64,000 nt of DNA from contig NZ_PCDP01000040.1 of NCBI RefSeq assembly GCF_003240585.1, positions 215,472 to 279,471 on the forward strand, written 5' to 3'. Under the pieces are notes generated by a model. The model had not been told where the DNA came from. It searched no databases and saw only the letters and a list, made by a program, of their open reading frames with translations. Below are positions 34,602 through 42,439 of this stretch, in pieces. Both the position numbers and the translations under genes were made by a program. Positions within the stretch are counted from its first letter, which is position 1, and each line of letters begins with the position of its first letter. The DNA comes from Arminella tubonensis. GTDB lineage: Bacteria > Pseudomonadota > Alphaproteobacteria > Rhizobiales > Rhizobiaceae.

Positions 34602-36413
34602 CTATTGGACGGAAGCGTCCCACCATGTGGGCAACTGGTACCCGTAGAGGGGCAGCGCATCGGGACGGCCGACGCGCTTGCGCCGCGCCACCCATTGCTG
34701 GTCGATATGGTAGAGCGGCACGACGTAATGTCCGGAGATCAGCATCCGATCGAACGAGCGTACAGCATCCTGGAAATCTTCCGCGGTCTGGGCAGACAGC
34801 ATATGGGCAATGAGGGTATCGACGTCGGGATCGGCGACGCCGGCAAAGTTCTCGCTGCCTTCGCGATCGCGAGCGACCGAGCCCCAGCGGCCGACTTGCT
34901 CTATGCCCGGGGAGAGCGACGACGTGAACGACTTGATAATCATGTCATAGTCGAAGTTGATGGTTCGCCGCTGGTATTGAGAATCGTCGACCGTGCGGAT
35001 CGCCACCGCTACGCCGAGCAACTCCAGCGTCCGCCGATAGGCGATCGCCAGCCGCTCCTGGTCGGTGCTTTGCGTCATGATCTCGAACGAAAGTTGACGC
35101 CCAGAAGCGTCGACCATCTTGCCGTCCTTGATCGTGTACCCGCCCTGCTTCAGCAGATCGACCGCCTTGCGGAGGACCGTCCGATCGCGCCCTGTGCCGT
35201 CTGTTACCGGCAGCTTGTAGGTCCCGTCGAGAACGGTAGGATCGATGCGGTCCTTAATGGGGCCGAGCATTTCCAGCTCGCGCGCATCGGCCGGCACGCC
35301 AAAGGAAGAAAGGTCGGAATTCTGCCAGTAGCTCTCGGTTCTGGTATAGGCGCTGGACGACAGGTTCTTGTTGACCCATTCGAAGTCGAAGGCCAGCGAA
35401 AGGCCTTCACGCACCTTGGGATTGGCAAAGATGGCGCGCCTCGTGTTGAAGACGAAGCCGAGCATTCCGCTTGGCAATTTCGGCTGGAATACGTCCTTGA
35501 CGACGGCGCCTGACGTTACGGCTGGGAAGTTATAGGCCTGTGCCCAATGGCCGGGACTACCATCGGCATAAATGTCGATATCGCCCTTCTTGAAGGATTC
35601 GAACAGCGTCGTTTCCTGAAGGAAATAATCGACGGTAATCAGGTCGTAGTTGTCTGTACCGACCTTGGAGGGGACATCTTTGCCCCAGTAATTTGGGTCG
35701 CGCTCGAACACGATGCTTTCGCCGGGATTGACGGACTTCACCTTGTAAGGGCCGGAGCCGACCGGAGGCGTGAGCGATGTCTGGTCGAACGTATCGGGGT
35801 TGATCGCGTGCTGTGGGAGGATAGGCGTCGAAAGCGCGATGATCATTGGCGTCTCGCGATCCGCCTTGTCGTTGAGCGTGAACCGAACGCTATGGTCTCC
35901 GACTTTTTCCAACTTGGCGACTGCGTTGAGGCGGTTTGCAAAAGGCACGCGACCCTTGTCGCGCAGCAGGTTGAAACTGAAAATGACGTCGTCGGGCGTC
36001 ACCGGCTGCCCATCTGACCATCTCGCATCGGGATCGAGATTGAACTGGATGAATGTGCGCTTGTCGTCCCATTCCACGGTCTTCGCCAATAGCCCGTACA
36101 TCGTGAATGGCTCGTCGCGCGAGCGCTGCATCAGCGATTCGTAGACGAGATTACCGAATTCCGGGTCCCACATGCCGCGCGCGGTTGTGCGCATGCTTTT
36201 GAGGATGAATGGGTTGAGACTGTCGAAGGTTCCGACCACGCCATAGGTTATATGCCCACCTTTTTTGACGGTCGGATTGACGTAAGGAAAGGCCTTGTAG
36301 TCAGCGGGCAGGGCAGGGTCGCCATGCATCGCAATTCCATAGAGCGGCTCCGCTGTGGCCTGGCTGCAAAGCATTGCGAAGTTGAGGAAAAGGGCGACCC
36401 GGAGCGCTTGCAT
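34602..36413 (-). CDS. Extracellular solute-binding protein family 5, YejA-like
   Basis: This 603-residue protein has an N-terminal signal peptide (MQALRVALFLNFAMLCSQ, cut before EPLYG) and the family 5 (peptide-type) fold. Characteristic segments are PYVNPTVKKGGHITYGVVGTFDSLN-type and GSGPYKVKSVNPGESIVFERDPNYWGKD-type regions, where the GSGPYKV core is the family mark. The length and AMHGDPALPADYKAFPYVNP opening suggest the YejA subgroup (oligopeptide or microcin-C type). Start ATG 36413 has AAAGGA 4-5 bases ahead; ATG 36458 is an alternative. No permease or ATPase gene is adjacent, so it is an orphan binding protein. Confidence 0.87.
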   Translation of the reverse strand: MQALRVALFLNFAMLCSQATAEPLYGIAMHGDPALPADYKAFPYVNPTVKKGGHITYGVVGTFDSLNPFILKSMRTTARGMWDPEFGNLVYESLMQRSRDEPFTMYGLLAKTVEWDDKRTFIQFNLDPDARWSDGQPVTPDDVIFSFNLLRDKGRVPFANRLNAVAKLEKVGDHSVRFTLNDKADRETPMIIALSTPILPQHAINPDTFDQTSLTPPVGSGPYKVKSVNPGESIVFERDPNYWGKDVPSKVGTDNYDLITVDYFLQETTLFESFKKGDIDIYADGSPGHWAQAYNFPAVTSGAVVKDVFQPKLPSGMLGFVFNTRRAIFANPKVREGLSLAFDFEWVNKNLSSSAYTRTESYWQNSDLSSFGVPADARELEMLGPIKDRIDPTVLDGTYKLPVTDGTGRDRTVLRKAVDLLKQGGYTIKDGKMVDASGRQLSFEIMTQSTDQERLAIAYRRTLELLGVAVAIRTVDDSQYQRRTINFDYDMIIKSFTSSLSPGIEQVGRWGSVARDREGSENFAGVADPDVDTLIAHMLSAQTAEDFQDAVRSFDRMLISGHYVVPLYHIDQQWVARRKRVGRPDALPLYGYQLPTWWDASVQ

Positions 36414-36679
36414 GGCATCCTTTCCGGCAAGGGATATGATTCGCCGGAACATTATCATGGCAGTATCGAATTCAACACGATGGAGGCGAATTTCTTGTTG
36501 CGGTTCATCAAAAGGCCAAAGAAACGCTGGATATCCTGATCAGTGCAATGTAACAGGTGGTCCGGAGTTTCGGGTCATGCATTCGCCTTAATTTTTAGAC
36601 AGGTGGACGGCGGTTTGACCCGACTGGCATGGGGCGGCAGGAAGCTGCTCCGCATCGGAATTCAGGAGGCGGATACGCT

Positions 36680-37348
36680 ATGATGTTCAAGACTGAAAAC
36701 AAAATGAGGGCAGCCCTTTCTGCTCTGGCTCTCATCATCGGCGCAGCAGCCCCTGCAGCTTCGTTCGCGCAGCAAGCCGACCCCGCGGCAGCAGCACCCG
36801 CCGCAGGCGCCGACGCTGCCGGCGGCACGCCGCGCCTCGGCTGGTACAAGACCTGCAGCAAGCAGGAAGACAACGACGTCTGCATCGTCCAGAACGTGAT
36901 CATGGCAAACAACGGCCAGATCGTCACGGCGATCGGCCTCATCTCGATCGACGGCAAGCAGGCCCGCAAGGCCATGCAGGTCTCCGTTCCGACCGCACGC
37001 CTGATCGGACCCGGCATCACCATGCAGATCGACGGCGGCAAGGGCCAGAAGCTCGACTACGCCGTCTGCCTGCCTGATCGCTGCATGGCCGAAGTTCCCT
37101 TGACCGACGCGATGATCGCAGCGCTCAAGAAGGGCACCGACGTCACCTTCACCTCGATCAACTTCCGTCGCACGCCAAGCCCGATCAAGATTTCGCTCGA
37201 CGGTTTCGGCGCTTCCTATGACGGCGATCCGATCTCGCAGTCCAAGCTTGCCGAGAGCCAGAAGAGCCTGCAGGACAGCATGCAGAAGAAGGCCGAGGAA
37301 GCCCGCAAGAAGCTTGAAGACGCCCAGAAGGCCGCCAAGCAGCAGTAG
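36680..37348 (+). CDS. Invasion-associated locus B (IalB) family protein
   Basis: This 222-residue secreted protein has a signal peptide (about residues 1-30, ending SFAQQ), an Ala/Pro-rich linker, the IalB domain with four cysteines (WYKTCSKQEDNDVCIVQNV and YAVCLPDRCMAEV), and a Lys/Gln-rich C-terminal helix. The family was named in Bartonella, where IalB supports erythrocyte invasion. Relatives in free-living rhizobia are periplasmic or outer-membrane-associated proteins of unclear role. AGGAGG (36664-36669) precedes the ATG at 36680. The gene stands alone and has its own terminator. Confidence 0.87.
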   Translation: MMFKTENKMRAALSALALIIGAAAPAASFAQQADPAAAAPAAGADAAGGTPRLGWYKTCSKQEDNDVCIVQNVIMANNGQIVTAIGLISIDGKQARKAMQVSVPTARLIGPGITMQIDGGKGQKLDYAVCLPDRCMAEVPLTDAMIAALKKGTDVTFTSINFRRTPSPIKISLDGFGASYDGDPISQSKLAESQKSLQDSMQKKAEEARKKLEDAQKAAKQQ

Positions 37349-37374
37349 TTTCACTGCGCAATAGTCTTTCAATG

Positions 37375-37404
37375 AAAGAGCCCGGCGAAAGTCGGGCTTT
37401 TCTT
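37375..37404 (+). terminator. Terminator of the IalB gene
   Basis: AAAGAGCCCGGC pairs with GTCGGGCTTTTCTT around GAAA: core arms AGCCCG (37379-37384) and CGGGCT (37393-37398), followed by a T-run. Confidence 0.8.
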
Positions 37405-37477
37405 ATGCGATATGCAGGCAATAAAAAAGGGAAGCTGCAGAGCAACTTCCCGGGGATTCCGATTTCATATCGTGGCT

Positions 37478-37807
37478 TTAGTGGGCGAAGCTCATCTTGG
37501 GTCTGAACTGCCCGGTCGGCTCACGGTCGAATATCTGGTAGACTTGCGGATTGCGAAGTGGAAGCCCACTTTCATCACTGACAAGATTTTGCTCCGAGAC
37601 ATAGGCGACGTATTCGGTGTCTTCGTTCTCGGCGAGCAGGTGATAGAACGGTTGTTCCTTGCTCGGGCGCACCTCGGTGGGAATAGAATTCCACCATTCG
37701 TCCGTATTCGCGAATTCGGGGTCAACGTCAAAGATCACCCCGCGGAACGGGAATACACGGTGCCGAACCACTTCGCCGATATTGAATTTTGCTTTGCTTT
37801 GTTTCAT
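37478..37807 (-). CDS. hspQ: Heat shock protein HspQ (hemimethylated-DNA-binding/YccV family)
   Basis: This 109-residue protein has the family segments AKFNIGEVVRHRVFPFRGVIFDVDPEF, broken here by its core motifs FNIGEVVRHR and FRGVIFDVDP, and QPFYHLLAENEDTEYVAYVSEQNL. HspQ in enterics promotes degradation of certain proteins by Lon and is a heat-shock protein. AAAGGAAG lies before the ATG at 37807, which settles the start; the open frame extends to 37852. It is alone on the minus strand, after glnA, with a terminator between them. Confidence 0.9.
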   Translation of the reverse strand: MKQSKAKFNIGEVVRHRVFPFRGVIFDVDPEFANTDEWWNSIPTEVRPSKEQPFYHLLAENEDTEYVAYVSEQNLVSDESGLPLRNPQVYQIFDREPTGQFRPKMSFAH

Positions 37808-37926
37808 GGCGCGACTTCCTTTCAAGCAATGATGTGGTGGTTTTGTTTGCAAAAATCAAGGTTTTTGCCTTGTTTCCTTCAAACAGCTGTCACACTTGCT
37901 GTTCTCGCCGGCCGCCACGCCGGCAG

Positions 37927-37953
37927 AAAAAAGCCCCGGCAAACCGGGGCTTT
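37927..37953 (-). terminator. Terminator of glnA
   Basis: Read on the minus strand, AAAGCCCCGG, a GTTTG-type loop and CCGGGGCTTTTTT form a stable hairpin with a T-run immediately after the glnA stop codon. Confidence 0.9.
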
Positions 37954-37965
37954 CACTTTCAGCGA

Positions 37966-39375
37966 TCAAGACGAGTAGTACATGTCGTATTCGACGGGAT
38001 GAGGGGTCATCTCGTAGCGCATGACCTCGACCATCTTCAATTCGATGAATGCATCGATCTGGTCGTCGTCGAACACGCCACCGGCGGTCAGGAACTTGCG
38101 ATCCTTGTCGAGGCTTTCCAGCGCTTCGCGCAACGAGCCGCAAACGGTCGGAATCTTCTTCAATTCCTTCGGCGGCAGGTCGTACAGATCCTTGTCCATC
38201 GGCTTGCCGGGATGAATCTTGTTCTTGATGCCGTCGAGGCCGGCCATCAGCATGGCAGCAAAACCGAGATAGGGATTAGCAGTCGGATCCGGGAATCGGA
38301 CTTCGACACGCTTTGCCTTCGGATTGGAGCCGAAAGGAATGCGGCATGAGGCGGAACGGTTGCGAGCCGAATAGGCCAGCAGAACCGGCGCTTCGTAGCC
38401 AGGCACAAGACGCTTGTAGGAGTTTGTCGACGGGTTGGTGAAGGCGTTGATCGCCTTGGCGTGCTTGATGATGCCGCCGATATAGAAAAGGCAGCTCTCG
38501 GACAGGCCCGCATATTCGTCGCCGGCGAAGGTCGGCTTGCCGCCCTTCCAGATCGACTGGTGAACGTGCATGCCCGAACCGTTGTCGCCGAAGATCGGCT
38601 TCGGCATGAAGGTTGCCGTCTTGCCATAGGCGTTGGCCACCTGGTGCACGACGTACTTGTAGATCTGAATCTTGTCGGCGTTACGCACCAGCGTGTCGAA
38701 CTTGACGCCGAGCTCGTGCTGGGCAGCGGCGACTTCGTGATGGTGCTTTTCAACGACAACGCCCATTTCGCCGAGCACTGTCAGCATCTCGGAGCGCATG
38801 TCCTGGCAGCTGTCGACGGGAGGGACGGGGAAGTAGCCGCCCTTGACGCGCGGACGGTGACCGAGATTACCAGTCTCGTAGTCGGTGTCGTCGTTGGACG
38901 GCAACTCGCTGGAATCCAGCTTGAAGCCGGTATTGTAGGGGTCGGCCTTGTACTTGACGTCGTCGAAAACGAAAAATTCCGGTTCGGGGCCGACGAAGAT
39001 CTGGTCGCCGATGCCGGATGCCTTCAGATAGGCTTCGGCCTTCTTGGCGGTGCCGCGCGGATCGCGGTTATAGGATTCGCCGGAGATCGGATCCAGGATG
39101 TCGCAGATGATGACCATCGTCGACTGTGCAAAGAAAGGGTCCATGTGGACCGTATCCGTGTCCGGCATCAGCACCATGTCGGACTCGTTGATGGCCTTCC
39201 AACCGCCGATCGACGAACCGTCGAACATGACGCCGTCGGCGAACATGTCTTCGTCGACACAGGAGACGTCCATTGTGACATGCTGCAGCTTGCCTTTTGG
39301 GTCTGTAAATCGCAGGTCGACGAACTTGACGTCGTTATCCTTGATTTGTTTGAGAATTTCGTTTGCGGTCGTCAT
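37966..39375 (-). CDS. glnA: Glutamine synthetase type I
   Basis: This 469-residue protein has the GSI signatures FDGSSIGGWKAINESDM, NGSGMHVHQSIWKGG-type (GSGMHVHQS), and the adenylylation-loop tyrosine in DKDLYDLPP near residue 398. It makes glutamine from glutamate and ammonia in the cytoplasm, is regulated by adenylylation through GlnE, and responds to the PII protein encoded just upstream. glnB and glnA lie 59 bases apart on the same strand, the usual glnBA operon, read from a sigma-54-type promoter at 39834-39849. Confidence 0.97.
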   Translation of the reverse strand: MTTANEILKQIKDNDVKFVDLRFTDPKGKLQHVTMDVSCVDEDMFADGVMFDGSSIGGWKAINESDMVLMPDTDTVHMDPFFAQSTMVIICDILDPISGESYNRDPRGTAKKAEAYLKASGIGDQIFVGPEPEFFVFDDVKYKADPYNTGFKLDSSELPSNDDTDYETGNLGHRPRVKGGYFPVPPVDSCQDMRSEMLTVLGEMGVVVEKHHHEVAAAQHELGVKFDTLVRNADKIQIYKYVVHQVANAYGKTATFMPKPIFGDNGSGMHVHQSIWKGGKPTFAGDEYAGLSESCLFYIGGIIKHAKAINAFTNPSTNSYKRLVPGYEAPVLLAYSARNRSASCRIPFGSNPKAKRVEVRFPDPTANPYLGFAAMLMAGLDGIKNKIHPGKPMDKDLYDLPPKELKKIPTVCGSLREALESLDKDRKFLTAGGVFDDDQIDAFIELKMVEVMRYEMTPHPVEYDMYYSS

Positions 39376-39434
39376 TAAAATGCTTCCCTTGACTGTGATG
39401 ACGATATGAAGCTTCGCCGGATCGGCGAGGCAAA

Positions 39435-39773
39435 TTAGATAGCGTCTATGCCCGTTTCACCGGTCCGGATACGGATAACCTCTTCGATATTGGACACGAA
39501 GATCTTTCCGTCGCCGATACGGCCGGTCTGGGCAGCCTTGCGGATAGCGTCGATGACGGCTTCCGCATTCTCGTCCGCCAGCACCACCTCGACCTTCACC
39601 TTCGGCAGGAAGTCGACGACATATTCGGCCCCACGGTACAATTCCGTATGGCCTTTTTGACGACCGAAGCCCTTTGCTTCCGTGACAGTGATACCCTGCA
39701 GCCCAACTTCTTGAAGGGCTTCCTTCACTTCGTCAAGCTTGAATGGCTTAATGATCGCTTCGATCTTTTTCAT
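39435..39773 (-). CDS. glnB: Nitrogen regulatory protein PII
   Basis: This 112-residue PII protein has the T-loop sequence GHTELYRGAEYVVDFLPKVK with the uridylylated tyrosine (Tyr51), the B-loop TGRIGDGKIFV and a C-terminal GETGIDAI. GlnB senses 2-oxoglutarate and ATP/ADP. It controls NtrB-NtrC, GlnE and other targets. It is the first gene of the glnBA operon. The promoter 60 bases upstream fits the sigma-54 consensus, which indicates nitrogen control. Confidence 0.97.
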   Translation of the reverse strand: MKKIEAIIKPFKLDEVKEALQEVGLQGITVTEAKGFGRQKGHTELYRGAEYVVDFLPKVKVEVVLADENAEAVIDAIRKAAQTGRIGDGKIFVSNIEEVIRIRTGETGIDAI

Positions 39774-39833
39774 GAGAAAATGTCTCTCCGCTTCTCCCGT
39801 TAAAGCAGGAAATAACCCGCTTGGCCTTCTCGA

Positions 39834-39849
39834 TGCACGTATCGTGCCA
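39834..39849 (-). promoter_or_regulatory. Sigma-54 promoter of glnBA
   Basis: On the minus strand, TGGCACG (39849-39843) is followed by ATAC and GTGCA (39838-39834). This gives GG and GC 10 bases apart, matching TGGCACG-N4-TTGCA with one mismatch. It is about 60 bases upstream of the glnB start. NtrC sites were not clearly identified. The rest of 39774-40108 is AT-rich with no convincing gene. Confidence 0.78.
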
Positions 39850-40108
39850 GTTGATTTCGATCATTCGCCGATTTTCCGAAGAATCTGACGATATCCCCCG
39901 TATTCATGAGCTTTTCCGAGGAAATTGATAGCCGTTTTATCTGGAAATGAGCTGAAACAACTGAAAAATGAAAAGAAATTGCGATATTCGGAGCCATCGC
40001 CTCGCGGAGATCAACTTGGGCAAATGGACAAATATTATGCAAATGATTATTGTTTAACCAAATGAAGGCGCCGAAAACAGGTTGTTTTTCGCCCGTATTT
40101 CGCATTGA

Positions 40109-41596
40109 ATGATGTTCATCATGACGCGTCCCCTTTGCGAGCTCCTCCTTACACCTGAAGACATGGCGGCGGTCGATCAGGCTGCTGCTGAATCGGGGAT
40201 ATCATCGTTCGGGCTGATGGAGAAAGCTGGCCACGCCGTCGCTGCCGCCGCCCTGCGACACTTTCCCGAAGCTCTGCGTTTTGTTGTTCTGTGCGGCCCC
40301 GGCAACAACGGCGGCGACGGATATGTGGCTGCGAGGGCACTGTGGGAAAGCGGGGCTGCGGTCTCAGTCTTTTCTCTTGGCAAGCCGCAAGCACTGAAGG
40401 GCGATGCGGCGCGTGCGTTCGCATCCTGTCCAATCCCCGGCCAGGATATCGCGGCATACGCGCCCCTGTCAGGCGATGTCGTGGTCGACGCCATCTTTGG
40501 CGCCGGTCTCGCCCGCCCGGTCCCCGAAGAGGTGGCCCGGCTCATCGGGCGCGTGTACAAGGCCAATGTCCCGGTAGTGGCGGTCGATCTGCCTTCCGGG
40601 CTGGACGGGCTCAGCGGCAGAATTCTTGGAGCGGCATTCACCGCGGCCTATACCGTGACCTTCATGACCCGTAAGCCGGGTCATCTGCTGATGCCGGGCC
40701 GTGAGCTCTGTGGCACGCTGGAAGTTTTCGACATCGGCATCCCCGCACGGATCGTTCAAGCGCATGCAAAGGGTCAAGTTGCTGAAAACACGCCGGCGCA
40801 GTGGCAGGCCAGCGTGCCGGCTTCCCTGATCGAGACGCACAAGTACAAGCGCGGGCATCTCGTCGTCTTCTCAGGCAGCGCGACGGCAACCGGCGCCGCG
40901 CGGATGTCGGCCATGGCCGGCCTCAGGGCCGGCGCCGGGCTTGTCACCATTGCATCCTCGCAAGAGGCGATGGGCGTCAACGCAAATTTGCTGACGGCAG
41001 TCATGTTGCGACAGATTGAAACCGAGAAGGACTTGAACGCCTGGCTCGAGGACAAGCGCCTGACGACGTTCGTCCTCGGCCCCGGCTTCGGTATCGGCAA
41101 GAAGGCGCGCAAGTTCGCGCTTGCACTCACCAATCGCCATTTGGTGCTGGATGCTGACGGCATAACCTCGTTTCGCGAAGATCCGGCGCAATTGTTCGAC
41201 GCCTTTGCCGAAGGCGCCACGCGACTTGTGCTGACACCACATGAAGGCGAATTCGCCCGTCTTTTTCCCGACATTGCTGTGAACTATAGCCTCAGTAAGG
41301 TGCAGAAGGCGCAGGCCGCGGCCAAACGTGCCCATGCAGCTATCGTGTATAAGGGGGCCGATAGTGTCATCGCAGCACCTGATGGCCGCGCGCTGATCAA
41401 CACCAACGCGCCGTCCTGGCTGGCAACCGCCGGATCGGGCGACGTGCTCGCCGGCATTATCGGCGGGCTGTTGGCGCAAGGCATGCCGACATTCGAGGCC
41501 GCCGCTGCCGGGGTCTGGCTGCACGGCAAGGCTGGCCAAAGTGCCGGCAAGGGCCTGACGGCGGAGGACCTAGTGGCTCACGTAAGGCCGCTGTAG
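40109..41596 (+). CDS. nnr: Bifunctional NAD(P)H-hydrate epimerase / ADP-dependent NAD(P)H-hydrate dehydratase
   Basis: This 495-residue protein has an N-terminal YjeF_N epimerase domain (GPGNNGGDGYVAAR, DLPSGLDGLSG) and a C-terminal carbohydrate-kinase-like dehydratase domain (KRGHLVVFSGSATATGAAR-type start and NAPSWLATAGSGDVLAGIIG). It repairs hydrated NADH and NADPH. The start is uncertain: ATG 40109 or ATG 40121 (MTRPLCELLL) are both possible and neither has a strong ribosome binding site. It converges on the DUF72 gene. Confidence 0.93.
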   Translation: MMFIMTRPLCELLLTPEDMAAVDQAAAESGISSFGLMEKAGHAVAAAALRHFPEALRFVVLCGPGNNGGDGYVAARALWESGAAVSVFSLGKPQALKGDAARAFASCPIPGQDIAAYAPLSGDVVVDAIFGAGLARPVPEEVARLIGRVYKANVPVVAVDLPSGLDGLSGRILGAAFTAAYTVTFMTRKPGHLLMPGRELCGTLEVFDIGIPARIVQAHAKGQVAENTPAQWQASVPASLIETHKYKRGHLVVFSGSATATGAARMSAMAGLRAGAGLVTIASSQEAMGVNANLLTAVMLRQIETEKDLNAWLEDKRLTTFVLGPGFGIGKKARKFALALTNRHLVLDADGITSFREDPAQLFDAFAEGATRLVLTPHEGEFARLFPDIAVNYSLSKVQKAQAAAKRAHAAIVYKGADSVIAAPDGRALINTNAPSWLATAGSGDVLAGIIGGLLAQGMPTFEAAAAGVWLHGKAGQSAGKGLTAEDLVAHVRPL

Positions 41597-41610
41597 CCAG
41601 CGCTCGCCTG

Positions 41611-42417
41611 CTATTTCGCCAGTTGCCCCTGCAGAGCGATCGCACCGTGTGGCGCATTGACCTTGCCCTCGTGGATCATGAACGCGAAGACATCGCGGGG
41701 CTCGGTCGCGACCTTGCGCTTCTCGTCGATTAGCGGCAGATCGTCGGGGACGCCGCCTTTTGACCAGGTCTCGAGCCGCAAGGCCCAATCCTTCAGCTCC
41801 TTCGGCGGGTAACAAGTCTTGATCTCGTCCGAACCCTTCTGCAGGCGCGCATAGACGAAGTCGGCAGTCACGTCGGCGATCATCGGATAATCGTGATGCT
41901 CGGCACAGACCGGGGCGACCTTATACTTCGCCAGCAGGGTCACGAATTCCGGTACCTTGAACGAATCATGCCGGACCTCGACCACATGTCGCAACGGCAA
42001 TCCATCCTGCTTCGCCGGCAGAAGCTTCAGGAAAGCCTCGAAATCGTCGGCATCGAACTTCTTGGTCGGGGCAAACTGCCAGAGCAGCGGACCAAGATGC
42101 TCGCCGAGCTCGCTGATGCCGGAATTCAGAAAACGCTCCATCGACTCGCCCGCTTCGGCGAGAACCCGACGATTTGTCACGAAACGCGTTGCCTTCAGCG
42201 AGAAGATGAACCCCTCCGGCACATCAGCGCCCCATTTGGCAAAGGTCGCCGGCTTCTGGGTGCTGTAATAGGTGCCATTGACCTCGATGACCTTCAGTTG
42301 CCGGCTGGCATAGTGAAGCTCGTCCTTCTGCTTGAGATCGTCAGGGAAGAACGTCCCCCGCCAGGGCTCGAACGTCCAGCCGCCGATGCCCGTGCGGATT
42401 GTACCAGTCTTGGTCAT
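41611..42417 (-). CDS. DUF72 domain protein
   Basis: This 268-residue TIM-barrel-like protein has IRTGIGGWTFEPWRGTFFP at the N-terminus and the segments VNGTYYSTQKPATFAKWG, HLGPLLWQFAPTKKFD and DFVYARLQKGS, which are characteristic of the DUF72 (YecE) family. No enzymatic activity is established for the family. It sits 22 bases downstream of uvrA on the same strand and could be transcribed with it, which would place it under SOS control; that link is inference. Confidence 0.87.
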   Translation of the reverse strand: MTKTGTIRTGIGGWTFEPWRGTFFPDDLKQKDELHYASRQLKVIEVNGTYYSTQKPATFAKWGADVPEGFIFSLKATRFVTNRRVLAEAGESMERFLNSGISELGEHLGPLLWQFAPTKKFDADDFEAFLKLLPAKQDGLPLRHVVEVRHDSFKVPEFVTLLAKYKVAPVCAEHHDYPMIADVTADFVYARLQKGSDEIKTCYPPKELKDWALRLETWSKGGVPDDLPLIDEKRKVATEPRDVFAFMIHEGKVNAPHGAIALQGQLAK

Positions 42418-42439
42418 GCAAGCCTCCCTCGAACCCTAA

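Noticed and set aside
39800..40105. A 101-residue minus-strand frame upstream of glnB
   Set aside because: It covers the sigma-54 promoter and AT-rich control DNA and lacks a plausible start site.
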